NCBI GenBank assembly: GCA_045130235.1
Contig: JBGUPJ010000027.1
Coordinates: 1-64,000 of the forward strand
Source of the DNA: UBA1756 sp045130235
GTDB taxonomy: Bacteria; Bacteroidota; Bacteroidia; Bacteroidales; WCHB1-69
Direction: 5' to 3'
Length of the DNA: 64,000 nt
The notes below the pieces were generated by a model. The model ran no database searches and was not told where the DNA came from. It saw only the letters and a list, made by a program, of their open reading frames with translations. The position numbers and the translations under genes were made by a program. Below, piece by piece: positions 16,913-26,351 of the stretch (positions within the stretch are counted from its first letter, which is position 1; each line of letters opens with the position of its first letter).

Positions 16913-19296
16913 TAGAACTTGAAGTTCCAGGTTATGGAAGGCAGAATCGGGAACAAGCTCATCTGATATGCCTTGGTCTGCATGTCGAAACTTTGTCCTT
17001 CCTCGTAATTGGTTTGGGTTTCAAAAAAGATAAAGAAGGGATTTTTGCGGTTATAGACGTTATACACCGAGAAATTGAGACTGGTCTCAAAATGTTTGCG
17101 TTTGCAAATGTTCCAGTTGACGGAAAGGTCAAGGCGGTGGTACGGGGGCAACCGGTACGCGTTGCGGTCGCTGTACTCGGTGACGATGGTGCCCGCCAGG
17201 AAATAGTAACCCACCGGGATGGTCATCGTATTGCCGGACGCGAACACCCATACCGCAGAGACATTCAGCTTGTTGGGCAAAATGTCGTAACTGAGATTGA
17301 TGGAGACATCATGCCGACGGTCGTACTTGGCATAGAAGGGCTTTCCGCCGTTAAGGTCATCGAACTTCCGCTGCGTGAACGAAAGGGTGTAGCCGACAAA
17401 GCCGGTGAAACGCCCCACCGCCTTCTTCACGAAAAATTCAGCCCCATACGACCAGCCTTTGCCAAACACATACATTTGGTCGGCATTCTGCGTAATATCC
17501 TGTATATTGATACCATCCCTATATTCAACCATATTATTCATGTGCTTGTAATACAGGTCGATATACGTTTCGAACATATTGTTACGGAAGTTCTGATAAA
17601 CCCCTAACGACACCTGATGTCCCACCTGCGGTTTGACAATCTCGGTGGAGGGCATCCACACATCAGTGGGCAACGAGATGGTAGCCAACGCCACCTGATG
17701 CAGGTACTGATAATTGAGCGTATAGGAGGCCTTGATGGAAGTAGCCTTCGCCACTTGGAAGCGCATCGACAGACGCGGCTCCACATGGTTGTATTGTTTG
17801 ATAATGTGTCCTGGCTTGTAAACAATGGAATCACTTAAAACTCCTTGTCCATCAAATACATAACGAGTAAATGGACCTATAAATTCAAAGTGGGTATAGC
17901 GCAGACCTGCATTTATCTTCCACCATTTGAAAATGTCGAACTCATCGTTGGCATAGATGGCTAATTCGTGGGCGTAATAGGGATCCACGTTCGGCAAGGT
18001 GAGGTCGTCGATACCGGCATCCACCGACATCCGGTTGGGGAAGAAGGTGTGGAAGATATACTGCATTCCGAATTTGAACTGGTGTGGGATGGAGGGTGCA
18101 TAGGTCAGCTCCGTCTTGAACGAGTAGTCGCGCACGCCGGAGGTCATCTCCATCTCATAGATGCTGAGCCCCATCAGGGTGGAGAAATCATAATTGGTGA
18201 AGTTGACGGAGGTGTTGAGGAAGAGCTGCGGGTTGATGATGTAGTTCCAACGGAGGGAGGCCGCGCCGTTGCCCCAGCGGAACTGCGCCCGTGTGTCGCC
18301 CGACGTCGACTTGAAACCATAGACATCCTTCCCATAATAACCACCCAAGAAGAGCCTATGTTTTTCATTGATAATGACATTGACTTTCGCATTCAGGTCG
18401 TAAAAGTAAAACTTGGTACCTTTGAGCGGGGAGGTCTTTTTGAGGAACGGCTGCACCAACGCGTCGATATAAGTGCGACGGGCCGATATGATAAAGGAGG
18501 CGCGGTCTTTCTTGAAAGGGCCTTGCACGGTAAGGCGGGAGAAGATGAGTCCGAGGCCGCCATCCACCTGGAACTGCTTGAGGTTACCCTCTTTCTGCCC
18601 CACATCCAGTACCGAGGCGAGGCGGCCGCCATAGTAGGCTGGCATTCCCGACTTGGTGATTTCGACGTTCTTCACGGCATCGGCGTTGAATACGGAGAAG
18701 AAGCCGAACAGGTGACCAGCATTGTAGATGGTAGTCTCATCCAGCAGGATGAGGTTCTGGTCGGAGCCACCGCCACGCACATAAAAACCGGTATTGCCTT
18801 CCCCGCCCGACTGTATGCCCGGCAGCAGCTGCACCGACTTCAGCACATCCACCTCCCCGAACAACGCCGGCAGAGCCTTGATGGTCTCGATTTTCATCTC
18901 CATCTTTCCCACCTCCGCACTCGTAACATTATGATCCACAGCCTTGTCGATAACAGTTACATTCTCCAGCATCTCCGCATCAGGGTGCAGCTCCACGTTG
19001 TGGGTGACATTTTGCTCCACCACGATAGTGTCGCTTAGATCCTGGTACCCCAGGTACTGGATGTAAAAAATGTAACGTCCCTTGGGCAGGGTGATGGAAT
19101 AAAATCCCGCCTGGTTGGAAAAAGCGGTAAAAGCCTGTGTATTATCTTCCTCGGGCACCAAGTTCACGAGAATACTCTTCACCGACTCCCCGTTGGAAGC
19201 GTCGGTCACCACTCCCGACACAGTGTAGCGCTGTGCTTGGACAGCTACGACAGTACCAGACAGGAGAAAGAGCACGAAATAGCGGAGGAACTTCAT
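16909..19296 (-). CDS. TonB-dependent receptor with CarboxypepD-reg-like N-terminus
   Basis: The 795-residue protein has a signal peptide (LFLLSGTVVAVQAQ), then a carboxypeptidase-regulatory-like beta domain (about 24-105; SGVVTDASNGESV to YIQYLGYQ). A plug domain follows (about 125-240; VLKSVQLLPGIQSGGEGNTGFYVRGG is written here only as landmarks), then a 22-strand barrel ending TWNFKFY. No SusD partner is adjacent, so this is not a classic Sus pair. TonB receptors import ligands such as siderophores, cobalamin or peptides; the ligand is unknown. It lies 11 bp after an LEA-like lipoprotein gene, probably one transcript. Confidence 0.9.
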   Translation of the reverse strand: MKFLRYFVLFLLSGTVVAVQAQRYTVSGVVTDASNGESVKSILVNLVPEEDNTQAFTAFSNQAGFYSITLPKGRYIFYIQYLGYQDLSDTIVVEQNVTHNVELHPDAEMLENVTVIDKAVDHNVTSAEVGKMEMKIETIKALPALFGEVDVLKSVQLLPGIQSGGEGNTGFYVRGGGSDQNLILLDETTIYNAGHLFGFFSVFNADAVKNVEITKSGMPAYYGGRLASVLDVGQKEGNLKQFQVDGGLGLIFSRLTVQGPFKKDRASFIISARRTYIDALVQPFLKKTSPLKGTKFYFYDLNAKVNVIINEKHRLFLGGYYGKDVYGFKSTSGDTRAQFRWGNGAASLRWNYIINPQLFLNTSVNFTNYDFSTLMGLSIYEMEMTSGVRDYSFKTELTYAPSIPHQFKFGMQYIFHTFFPNRMSVDAGIDDLTLPNVDPYYAHELAIYANDEFDIFKWWKINAGLRYTHFEFIGPFTRYVFDGQGVLSDSIVYKPGHIIKQYNHVEPRLSMRFQVAKATSIKASYTLNYQYLHQVALATISLPTDVWMPSTEIVKPQVGHQVSLGVYQNFRNNMFETYIDLYYKHMNNMVEYRDGINIQDITQNADQMYVFGKGWSYGAEFFVKKAVGRFTGFVGYTLSFTQRKFDDLNGGKPFYAKYDRRHDVSINLSYDILPNKLNVSAVWVFASGNTMTIPVGYYFLAGTIVTEYSDRNAYRLPPYHRLDLSVNWNICKRKHFETSLNFSVYNVYNRKNPFFIFFETQTNYEEGQSFDMQTKAYQMSLFPILPSITWNFKFY

Positions 19297-19307
19297 GAGG
19301 GTGGTTG

Positions 19308-19904
19308 CTAATTGTCGCGGATGGTGAAATAGGGGCCATTAACAATGTTGTTGCCCACACGGAAATGTGGCCGTAGTTTGACCATGAAGGGAGTGTTGCC
19401 ACTTCCCAGCTTTGAGATGTCGCCGATAATGTTCACCACCTTCTCGCCCGACTGAACAGGATGCTTGACATCCACAAGGTCGGCCAAGTTTACGCGGAAC
19501 GAAACCGGGATGATGGTGCTACCACCCTTGGGTGGCACTACAATTTTGGTCTGGTTGGTACTAGTCCCATCCCCCAACTTTTCGTCAGCATAATATAATA
19601 TATAGTCAAATCCCTCTATCGCTGCCTCCTTCTTGCTCGGATTGGTGGCTTTCAACTCCAGTTTACAATTAACAGTAAAATCCTTATTAACAATGGCTTT
19701 CGTACATTTTGCAATAGTAGCAAAGTCAAACTTAGTATAATCAAAGCCATTTTTCATAAAGTCAATGCCGGCCCATGAGATGCCCTTCACCTTATGGAAA
19801 GAAAAGTCACAGTTGACCATGTTGTACATCTTCATCAACCCGCAGCTTTGGCTGAAAAGCATCAGAAGAACGGTCAGTGAAATAGGGATGATTTTTTTCA
19901 TCAT
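19308..19904 (-). CDS. LEA14-like (WHy-domain) lipoprotein
   Basis: The 198-residue protein has a lipoprotein signal with lipobox FSQSC near residue 21. The mature part carries the water-stress WHy/LEA type 2 pattern: LELKATNPSKKEAAIEGFDY followed by YYADEKLGDGT and a VPPKGGSTIIPVSFRV segment. These domains are immunoglobulin-like and common in Bacteroidota envelope lipoproteins. It is separated from the upstream DUF3078 gene by a terminator-like hairpin and lies 11 bp before the TonB receptor start, so it may be a receptor accessory protein; that is inference. Confidence 0.75.
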   Translation of the reverse strand: MMKKIIPISLTVLLMLFSQSCGLMKMYNMVNCDFSFHKVKGISWAGIDFMKNGFDYTKFDFATIAKCTKAIVNKDFTVNCKLELKATNPSKKEAAIEGFDYILYYADEKLGDGTSTNQTKIVVPPKGGSTIIPVSFRVNLADLVDVKHPVQSGEKVVNIIGDISKLGSGNTPFMVKLRPHFRVGNNIVNGPYFTIRDN

Positions 19905-19911
19905 TAATTAT

Positions 19912-19948
19912 AAAAAATGGAGGAGATGTCGTTACGACAACCTCCTCC
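19912..19948 (-). terminator. Rho-independent terminator after the DUF3078 gene
   Basis: Reverse-strand hairpin with arms GGAGGAGGTTGTCG and CGACATCTCCTCC, loop TAA, one bulge, followed by ATTTTTT. It would end the ppdK-arginase-DUF3078 transcript just before the LEA-like lipoprotein. Confidence 0.75.
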
Positions 19949-19967
19949 TATTCAAACATTTAAATAA

Positions 19968-20972
19968 TTAAAAACTATATCCAATACCCAATCCGACAAT
20001 CTCTCTGAACTGTACGCGGGGACTGTTATGCACATCCCCTTGCTTGTCGATCCACTCGATATTGACGGCATCGTAGTATTTCAGTGATGTGCTCAAGGTC
20101 ACATTCAACACTTTCCAGAACTGATAGGAGATAGCGAAATCCCAGTCCACATCGATATTCCCGAAAACATGTTTCTTATAGGGAGTAAAGAGGGTGAGTG
20201 TGGAAAGGATTTTCAGACCCTTGACGGGTGAGTAGTTGACACCGGCCTTGAAAGTGGCACCCAGCTCTGCCTTAAAATTCACCGTGTCGGGAACACCGTA
20301 CTTGGCATGAAGGGTATGCAGCGTGTCATCATTCCTTTGCAAAACCGTGGTAATACGTCCAGCCACCGGGGAGAGATACACCGTGAAGATATCGTTGGGC
20401 TTCCAGTCGATACCCACAGAAAGGTCGCTGTACGAAGGAGAAAGCCAGTTGTAGGCGTAGGTCTTGGTCTCAATTTTGTCATCTCCAATCTTATAGTCAT
20501 AACCATCATGGTAATGCGATTTGAAGCCGGCCATCACAGTGAGGTACCAGGTCTTATGGAACTCCCAACCGAACTTGGTGCTGAAGACAATCTTGTCGTT
20601 GGATTTTCTCCATTTGAAGGCAGTGCTCGGGGTCCACATCCAGCCGTAGTCGCTGTCGAAAGTGGTTTCCCAAGAGATATTGTCTTTCTTATAGGCCAGT
20701 TTCAGGTTACAGGCAAGAATACCGTTACCATTATTGTTGCCGCCGCCTGCCCAGTTCCACTGCATGGTTTCTGTGAGATTGAAGGTTACAAGTCCTGTGA
20801 ACTTCCAATATTTCTGCCAGTTGGTCAGCTCCGGTTCGGGAGCGGCGGTGTCGGCGGCTGCTTCAACCGCTTCGGCTGCATCAGCGGGTGCGGGTGTTTC
20901 AGGGTTATCTTGTGCCTTCACAGCCTGAAAGCAGAAAATGCTCATCACAACAAAAAATAGAAGCTTTTTCAT
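19968..20972 (-). CDS. DUF3078 outer-membrane protein
   Basis: The 334-residue protein has a signal peptide (FCFQAVKAQ) and an Ala/Pro/Glu-rich stretch (about 22-48). The DUF3078 body then begins WQKYWKFTGLVTFNLTETMQWNWAGGG, with the conserved WAGGGxN motif and strands ending in GLGIGYSF. The family is restricted to Bacteroidota and predicted to form an outer-membrane barrel of unknown role. It lies 13 bp downstream of the arginase-fold gene on the same strand and is followed by a terminator-like hairpin. Confidence 0.8.
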   Translation of the reverse strand: MKKLLFFVVMSIFCFQAVKAQDNPETPAPADAAEAVEAAADTAAPEPELTNWQKYWKFTGLVTFNLTETMQWNWAGGGNNNGNGILACNLKLAYKKDNISWETTFDSDYGWMWTPSTAFKWRKSNDKIVFSTKFGWEFHKTWYLTVMAGFKSHYHDGYDYKIGDDKIETKTYAYNWLSPSYSDLSVGIDWKPNDIFTVYLSPVAGRITTVLQRNDDTLHTLHAKYGVPDTVNFKAELGATFKAGVNYSPVKGLKILSTLTLFTPYKKHVFGNIDVDWDFAISYQFWKVLNVTLSTSLKYYDAVNIEWIDKQGDVHNSPRVQFREIVGLGIGYSF

Positions 20973-20985
20973 AATGATATGATTT

Positions 20986-22158
20986 TTAATGATTGAATTT
21001 GTTATAAGCCTTCCACCAACGGTCCGGAATGCGGTCGTTGCAGGCAGTGTGATAATCGTTGAGGGAACAGGGCAGATAGTAGGTCTGTTGGGTCATCTTC
21101 TCTACATTGATGACGGGTACAGAAACCCACCAGCGTCCGCTCTTCTTGCTACAATAGAACACCATCTCTTCGGGGGCGTCCGAAACGGTGACGCTGTACT
21201 TCATGTAACTATTTTTATCCTTGAAATCCAAGTCGTTATAACGATTCAGGAAGCCTTCCACAAAGTACCACACCACGTGCGACAGCAGTTGGGCGGTCTG
21301 CCCGTTGTAATCAAGCAGCGGGTCGTACTCGTAGATGCCGAATGAGGAGAGCTTGTCGCTCATACCGGCATACATGGCCACCTGACAGATCTCCTCACCA
21401 TAGAAGCCATTAGCCGAACTGTTGGGGTTGCCCGGCGCGTCAGGATGACGAATGGCCGACACATCCAACGAGAGCATCTCGGCATTGCGCACAATCGGCT
21501 CCACCTCCGACACATCCTGCCGGAGCATTCCCACACGGTAGGTCTCGAAATAGAGTTTCTCCATCAAGGAGATGACCTCGGGACTATTCATGTAGGTCTG
21601 ATAGCCGATGTTGGAATAGTTGAGGAGAAAGTTGGGTTGCTGGAGGATAATCTTGTTGAGATAGGCGTTGGACTTCATAGGCTGTTCCTCCCCGCCAAGG
21701 TCGAAACAAGCGTCCACCGACACGATGCTGATGACACGCTGCAACATCTCGTAAGCCTTGTAGTTGGCGAAAGCGAGGTCGTTGCTGCCGCCCAGCACAA
21801 TCGGGATGACATTCTCGTTGATGAGCGTGGCGAGCATTTCCGTCAGCACATCGTAAGTGTCTTCCACCGTCTCCCCAACCTTCAGGTTGCCAAGGTCGAT
21901 GATGGAGACCGGCTTGCGCCAGCAATAGAGGGCATAGAGCGACCGACGGATCTCGTTGGGAGCGAGGTGACAGCCATCGTTGTTGAAGGCGTTGCGCGCC
22001 TCTGGCACACCGATGAGGGCAAACTGACGACCCTCCAAGACCGGCTCACCGCTCTGCCAGATGTCGATACTATGGTAAAGAAGATGCTGGTCGCCGGCAT
22101 CCCCAATGGGCGCCAGCGACGCGGCATCAACAGGTGTGAGATACGACTGCAATTCCAT
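20986..22158 (-). CDS. Arginase/formiminoglutamase-fold protein with degenerate metal site
   Basis: The 390-residue protein aligns with the ureohydrolase family through IPIVLGGSND, SVDACFD and LSLDVSAI. The manganese ligands are only partly kept. GGDHS has become GGSND (His lost), DAHxD has become DACFD (second ligand His to Cys), and SFDVD has become SLDVS (last Asp to Ser). Three of six expected ligands remain, so normal arginase or formiminoglutamase activity is doubtful. It could be a pseudoenzyme or use another metal arrangement. It starts 8 bp after ppdK ends. The fold call is good; the function is unknown. Confidence 0.8.
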   Translation of the reverse strand: MELQSYLTPVDAASLAPIGDAGDQHLLYHSIDIWQSGEPVLEGRQFALIGVPEARNAFNNDGCHLAPNEIRRSLYALYCWRKPVSIIDLGNLKVGETVEDTYDVLTEMLATLINENVIPIVLGGSNDLAFANYKAYEMLQRVISIVSVDACFDLGGEEQPMKSNAYLNKIILQQPNFLLNYSNIGYQTYMNSPEVISLMEKLYFETYRVGMLRQDVSEVEPIVRNAEMLSLDVSAIRHPDAPGNPNSSANGFYGEEICQVAMYAGMSDKLSSFGIYEYDPLLDYNGQTAQLLSHVVWYFVEGFLNRYNDLDFKDKNSYMKYSVTVSDAPEEMVFYCSKKSGRWWVSVPVINVEKMTQQTYYLPCSLNDYHTACNDRIPDRWWKAYNKFNH

Positions 22159-22166
22159 CGCACCCC

Positions 22167-24917
22167 TTATTTTTTGTTACAGTTGCAGCAGCAGCCTTCG
22201 CTTCTGTTGGATTTGATGGCTGCCTGTGCAGCGGCCAGACGGGCCACCGGCACGCGGAACGGGGAGCATGAAACATAGTTCATGCCGGTCTTGTAGAAGA
22301 ACTCCACAGAGGCGGGATCGCCACCGTGCTCGCCGCAAACACCGACTTTCAGTTTCGGGTTCACGAAGCGGCCACGCTGCACACCGGCCTGCACCAGCTG
22401 ACCCACACCAGCCTGATCCAAAGTCTTGAACGGGTCGGCGGGGATAATCTTCTGGTCAACATAGGTGTGGATGATCTCGTTCACGTCGTCGCGTGAGAAA
22501 CCGAGCGTCATCTGGGTAAGGTCGTTGGTGCCGAAGGAGAAGAACTGGGCCACTTCAGCAATCTCGTCGGCCATGAGGGTGGCACGCGGGATTTCAATCA
22601 TCGTACCATAGAGGTAGTTGATCTTGACACCGAACTTGGCCTCCACCTCAGCTTGTACTCTGTCGGCGATCACCTTTTGGTGACGGAGCTCTTTCACGTC
22701 GATGGTGAGGGGCACCATGATTTCGAGGTGCGGATCCATGCCTTCCTTCATCAATTCTGCGGTGGCCTCGAAGAGGGCGCGGAACTGGGTCTCGGAGATT
22801 TCGGGATAAACGATGCCGAGGCGCACGCCACGGAGACCCATCATCGGGTTCATCTCGTGCAGAGCGTCGATTCTCTTCTTGATTTCCTCGAAGGTAAGAC
22901 CATACTGGCCGGCGGCTTCACGCTGCTTGTCCTCGGTCTGCGGCACGAATTCGTGGAGCGGCGGGTCCATAAGGCGGAAGGTGAGCGGCTTGCCGTCCAT
23001 CACCTTCAAGGTTCCCTTGGCGGCCTCCTTGATGTAAGGCTCCAGCTCGTTGAGAGCGGCCACACGCTCGGCCTCGTTGTTGGCGAGGATCATCTTGCGG
23101 AGCTTCTCCAAAGGTTTCTCGCTGTTTTTGCCATAGAACATGTGCTCGATACGGAACAGGCCGATACCTTCAGCGCCGAAGTTGACAGCGTTCTGGGCAT
23201 CTTCCGGAGTGTCAGCGTTGGTGCGGACACCCAGCTTGCGGTATTTGTCAACGATGGCCATGAACTCCTGGAAGCGCGGGTTCTCGGTGGAGTCAATCAT
23301 CTTGACAGCCTCACCATACACATAACCCTTGGCGCCATTGAGGGCGAGGGTATCTCCTTCCTTATACACTTTACCGTCGATGGTGACGATACGTTTGTCC
23401 ATATCAATCTTGAGGATGTCGCAACCCACGATGCAGCACTTGCCCCATCCACGGGCCACGAGAGCGGCATGAGAGGTCATACCACCGCGGGCGGTCAGGA
23501 TACCGTCGGCGGCACGCATACCTTCCACATCCTCCGGGTTGGTCTCCTCGCGAACGAGGATGTTCTTGATTTTCTTTGCGGTGTAATCCTTGGAGGTCTC
23601 ACTGTCGAGGGCGATGACACCGACGGCGCCGCCAGGACCTGCGGGAAGACCCTTGGCGATAACATCGTGTTTCTTCTCATCAGCGGCTTCGAGGATGGGG
23701 TGCAGCAGCTCGTCCATCTGGGCGGGGCTGAGACGCATCACCACCTCATCGTCATTGATGAGACCTTCATGCAACATATCGAGCGCCATGTTCAGAGCGG
23801 CGATGCCGGTACGTTTGCCGACGCGGCACTGCAGCATATACAGCTGGCCTTCCTGGATGGTGAACTCGATGTCGAGCATGTCGTGATAGTTCTTCTCCAA
23901 GATCTCGCGGATGTCGCAAAGCTCTTTGTATGTGTCGGGCATCAGCTCCTGCATGGAGTGCATGTGCTTGTTCTGCTCGTTCTTGGTGTCGTCGTTGAGC
24001 GGGTTGGGGGTACGGATACCGGCCACCACATCCTCGCCCTGGGCGTTGATGAGCCATTCGCCATAGAACAGGTTGTCGCCGGTGGCGGGGTTACGGGTGA
24101 AGGCAACGCCGGTGGCGGAGTTCTCGCCCATGTTGCCGAATACCATGGCCTGCACGTTCACTGCGGTACCCCAGTCTTCCGGAATACCCTCAATCTGACG
24201 GTAGGAGATGGCCTTCTGACCATTCCAGCTCTTGAACACGGCCTTGATACCGCCTTCGAGCTGCAGCTTGGCGTCATCCGGAAAGTCGGTGCCGAGTTTC
24301 TCCTTGATGGTTTTCTTGAAAGCGGTGGCAAGCTCCAACAGTTCGTTGGCTTTGATTTCAGTGTCAGAAACATAGCCTTTCGACTCCTTATAATCATCCA
24401 ACATATCGTCGAGGATACGGCGGATACCTTTGCCATCCACGGGAGCGATGCCCTCGGCCTTCTCCATCACCACATCGGCGTACATCATGATCAGACGACG
24501 ATAGGAGTCATACACGAAGCGTTCGTTGCCGGTCTTCTTGATGAGGCCGGGGAGAGTTTTGGAGGAGAGACCGATATTGAGAACGGTGTCCATCATACCC
24601 GGCATGGAGGTGCGGGCGCCGGAGCGGCAGGAGACCAGCAGCGGGTTCTCGGGGTCGTCGTATTTTCTGCCCATGATTTTCTCCACATTCTCCATTGCCT
24701 TCCAAACGTCGGCCATGAGCGTGTCGGGAAGCTGGCAGTTGTTCGCATAATATGCGGTGCAGCATTCGGTAGTGATGGTCAAGCCGGCAGGAACAGGAAG
24801 TCCCAACAAACACATTTCGGCGAGGTTGGCGCCTTTGCCACCCAGCAAGTTTTTCATGTCGGCTTTGCCTTCAGCGGTCTTCCCACCAAAGGTGTAAACA
24901 TACTTTACATTACTCAT
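22167..24917 (-). CDS. ppdK: Pyruvate, phosphate dikinase
   Basis: The 916-residue protein interconverts pyruvate, ATP and phosphate with PEP, AMP and diphosphate. It has the N-terminal nucleotide-binding domain (GGKGANLAEMCLLGLPVPAG), the phosphohistidine domain with GGMTSHAALVARGWGKCC (catalytic His about residue 460) and the C-terminal PEP/pyruvate barrel (FFSFGTNDLTQMTLGFSRDD and GVCGEHGGDP). With the ATP-type PEP carboxykinase in this window it supports the PEP-pyruvate-oxaloacetate node in fermentation. The C-terminus carries an unusual tail, EGCCCNCNKK, with four cysteines. A promoter box is at 24974-24981. Confidence 0.97.
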   Translation of the reverse strand: MSNVKYVYTFGGKTAEGKADMKNLLGGKGANLAEMCLLGLPVPAGLTITTECCTAYYANNCQLPDTLMADVWKAMENVEKIMGRKYDDPENPLLVSCRSGARTSMPGMMDTVLNIGLSSKTLPGLIKKTGNERFVYDSYRRLIMMYADVVMEKAEGIAPVDGKGIRRILDDMLDDYKESKGYVSDTEIKANELLELATAFKKTIKEKLGTDFPDDAKLQLEGGIKAVFKSWNGQKAISYRQIEGIPEDWGTAVNVQAMVFGNMGENSATGVAFTRNPATGDNLFYGEWLINAQGEDVVAGIRTPNPLNDDTKNEQNKHMHSMQELMPDTYKELCDIREILEKNYHDMLDIEFTIQEGQLYMLQCRVGKRTGIAALNMALDMLHEGLINDDEVVMRLSPAQMDELLHPILEAADEKKHDVIAKGLPAGPGGAVGVIALDSETSKDYTAKKIKNILVREETNPEDVEGMRAADGILTARGGMTSHAALVARGWGKCCIVGCDILKIDMDKRIVTIDGKVYKEGDTLALNGAKGYVYGEAVKMIDSTENPRFQEFMAIVDKYRKLGVRTNADTPEDAQNAVNFGAEGIGLFRIEHMFYGKNSEKPLEKLRKMILANNEAERVAALNELEPYIKEAAKGTLKVMDGKPLTFRLMDPPLHEFVPQTEDKQREAAGQYGLTFEEIKKRIDALHEMNPMMGLRGVRLGIVYPEISETQFRALFEATAELMKEGMDPHLEIMVPLTIDVKELRHQKVIADRVQAEVEAKFGVKINYLYGTMIEIPRATLMADEIAEVAQFFSFGTNDLTQMTLGFSRDDVNEIIHTYVDQKIIPADPFKTLDQAGVGQLVQAGVQRGRFVNPKLKVGVCGEHGGDPASVEFFYKTGMNYVSCSPFRVPVARLAAAQAAIKSNRSEGCCCNCNKK

Positions 24918-24973
24918 TTTCAGTGATTTAAAGTTAATAAATAAAGGAATATTTCATTCTTAAAAAGCAAGTG

Positions 24974-24981
24974 CAAAAGTA
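24974..24981 (-). promoter_or_regulatory. -7 promoter box TACTTTTG for ppdK
   Basis: Reverse-strand TACTTTTGCAC gives a leader of about 50 nt before the ppdK ATG. It is 58 bp from the divergent M64 peptidase promoter. Confidence 0.6.
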
Positions 24982-25038
24982 AACATTTTTTCCGTAAATA
25001 TTATTTAAAATTACAAAAAATAATAAGCAATTTTGTTG

Positions 25039-25046
25039 TATCTTTG
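25039..25046 (+). promoter_or_regulatory. -7 promoter box TATCTTTG for the M64 peptidase
   Basis: TATCTTTGCCGC leaves only about 12 nt from the likely transcription start to ATG 25065. It overlaps the upstream in-frame alternative start at 25044, which is therefore unlikely. Confidence 0.65.
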
Positions 25047-25064
25047 CCGCTAAATTTTTATGAG

Positions 25065-26351
25065 ATGAAAAAGCTATTTTTCTTGGCAATGGTGATGCTC
25101 GCCCTCACCACCCTTGGGGCGCAGAATTTCGACCAGTATTTTGAGAACAAAACTTTAAGAATCAACTATTTGCATATCGGCGATGCCAACAGCGAGAGCT
25201 TTGCCCTCAAGGAGTATCATGCCGGCGGCATCTGGAGCGGCACCCGCGCCTACTTGATTGAGCCCCACCGCTATGGCTCCGTGCTTTTCGAGGCCTTCGA
25301 CTCCACCACCAACGTGCTCATCTTCTCGCGCAGCTACGACTGCCTCTTCAACGAGTACCGCACCACCGAAGAGGCCGCCAGCCAGTCGAAATCGTTCGAG
25401 GAGTGCATCAACATGCCCTTCCCCAAAAACACCATCCGCTACACCTTTACCTGCTTCAACCGAAAAGGAGAGGGAAAATCTTTATACACAGCTTATTACA
25501 ATCCGAAAAACACCTTCACTTTCCCCTTCAGCAAAGAGTTCAAATACATAACTTTGCATAAAGGCGGCGCACCCGAACAGTGCCTCGACATTCTCTTCGT
25601 GCCCGACGGCTATTCCAAGGAAGACAGGGGCAAATTGGATGTTGATGTTAAAGCCTTCGCCTCCTACATTCTCAACTGTTCCCCCTATAAAGAGAACACC
25701 GAACGCATCAACATCTATGCCATCAAAGGCTTTTCGGAAGAGTCAGGGGTGACCGATCCCAATAACAAAATCTATCGCAAGACCCTGCTCAACAGTTCGT
25801 ACAACACCCTCGGCACCGATCGCTACCTGATGTGCGAGAACGTGTGGCGGATGTATGACGTGGCCGATGACGCTCCTTTTGATGCCATCGTACTGCTCTG
25901 TAATTCAGAAAAATACGGCGGTGGTGGCATCTACAACTTCTACGCCACCGTGTGCAACGGTGCCCCCGATGCCGACTTCGTGATTGTGCATGAGATGGGC
26001 CACAGCATCGGCGGTCTGGCCGACGAGTACTACACCTCCGAGACCAGCGTCAACGACTTCTACCCCGCCGGCATCGAACCGATGGAGCCCAACGTGACCA
26101 CCCTCGTCGATTTCGAGAAGAAATGGAAAGACCTGATTGACCCCAGCATCCCGATTCCCACCCCGGCCACCAAGGAGTACAACGACATGCTGGGCGTGTA
26201 CGAAGGTGCCGGCTACGTGGCCAAAGGCGTTTACCGCCCGTGGCAGAACTGCACCATGAAGGAAATTATCTACAACAATTTCTGCCCCGTCTGCACCAAA
26301 GTGCTGATTGACATGTTCAACTACTACTCGAACAGAGAAGGTGAGAGGTGA
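25065..26351 (+). CDS. Secreted M64-family (IgA peptidase) metallopeptidase
   Basis: The protein has a signal peptide (FFLAMVMLALTTLGAQ), an N-terminal M64 beta domain (to about residue 170) and a metallopeptidase domain. The zinc motif HEMGHSIGGLADEY is at about residue 308: two His and the catalytic Glu, with the third ligand in the following Asp/Glu segment. LDILFVPDGYS precedes it. M64 enzymes were first described from Clostridium ramosum as IgA peptidases; the substrate here is unknown. The ATG at 25065 is preferred because the -7 box overlaps the longer start. The stop is formed within a heptamer repeat array. A convergent gene encodes a serpin-like lipoprotein. Confidence 0.9.
   Translation: MKKLFFLAMVMLALTTLGAQNFDQYFENKTLRINYLHIGDANSESFALKEYHAGGIWSGTRAYLIEPHRYGSVLFEAFDSTTNVLIFSRSYDCLFNEYRTTEEAASQSKSFEECINMPFPKNTIRYTFTCFNRKGEGKSLYTAYYNPKNTFTFPFSKEFKYITLHKGGAPEQCLDILFVPDGYSKEDRGKLDVDVKAFASYILNCSPYKENTERINIYAIKGFSEESGVTDPNNKIYRKTLLNSSYNTLGTDRYLMCENVWRMYDVADDAPFDAIVLLCNSEKYGGGGIYNFYATVCNGAPDADFVIVHEMGHSIGGLADEYYTSETSVNDFYPAGIEPMEPNVTTLVDFEKKWKDLIDPSIPIPTPATKEYNDMLGVYEGAGYVAKGVYRPWQNCTMKEIIYNNFCPVCTKVLIDMFNYYSNREGER

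Noticed and set aside
22653..24926. Long open frame (757 codons) antisense to ppdK
   Set aside because: ppdK matches its family over its full length. The antisense frame has no signal, domain or start context and results from the codon bias of ppdK.
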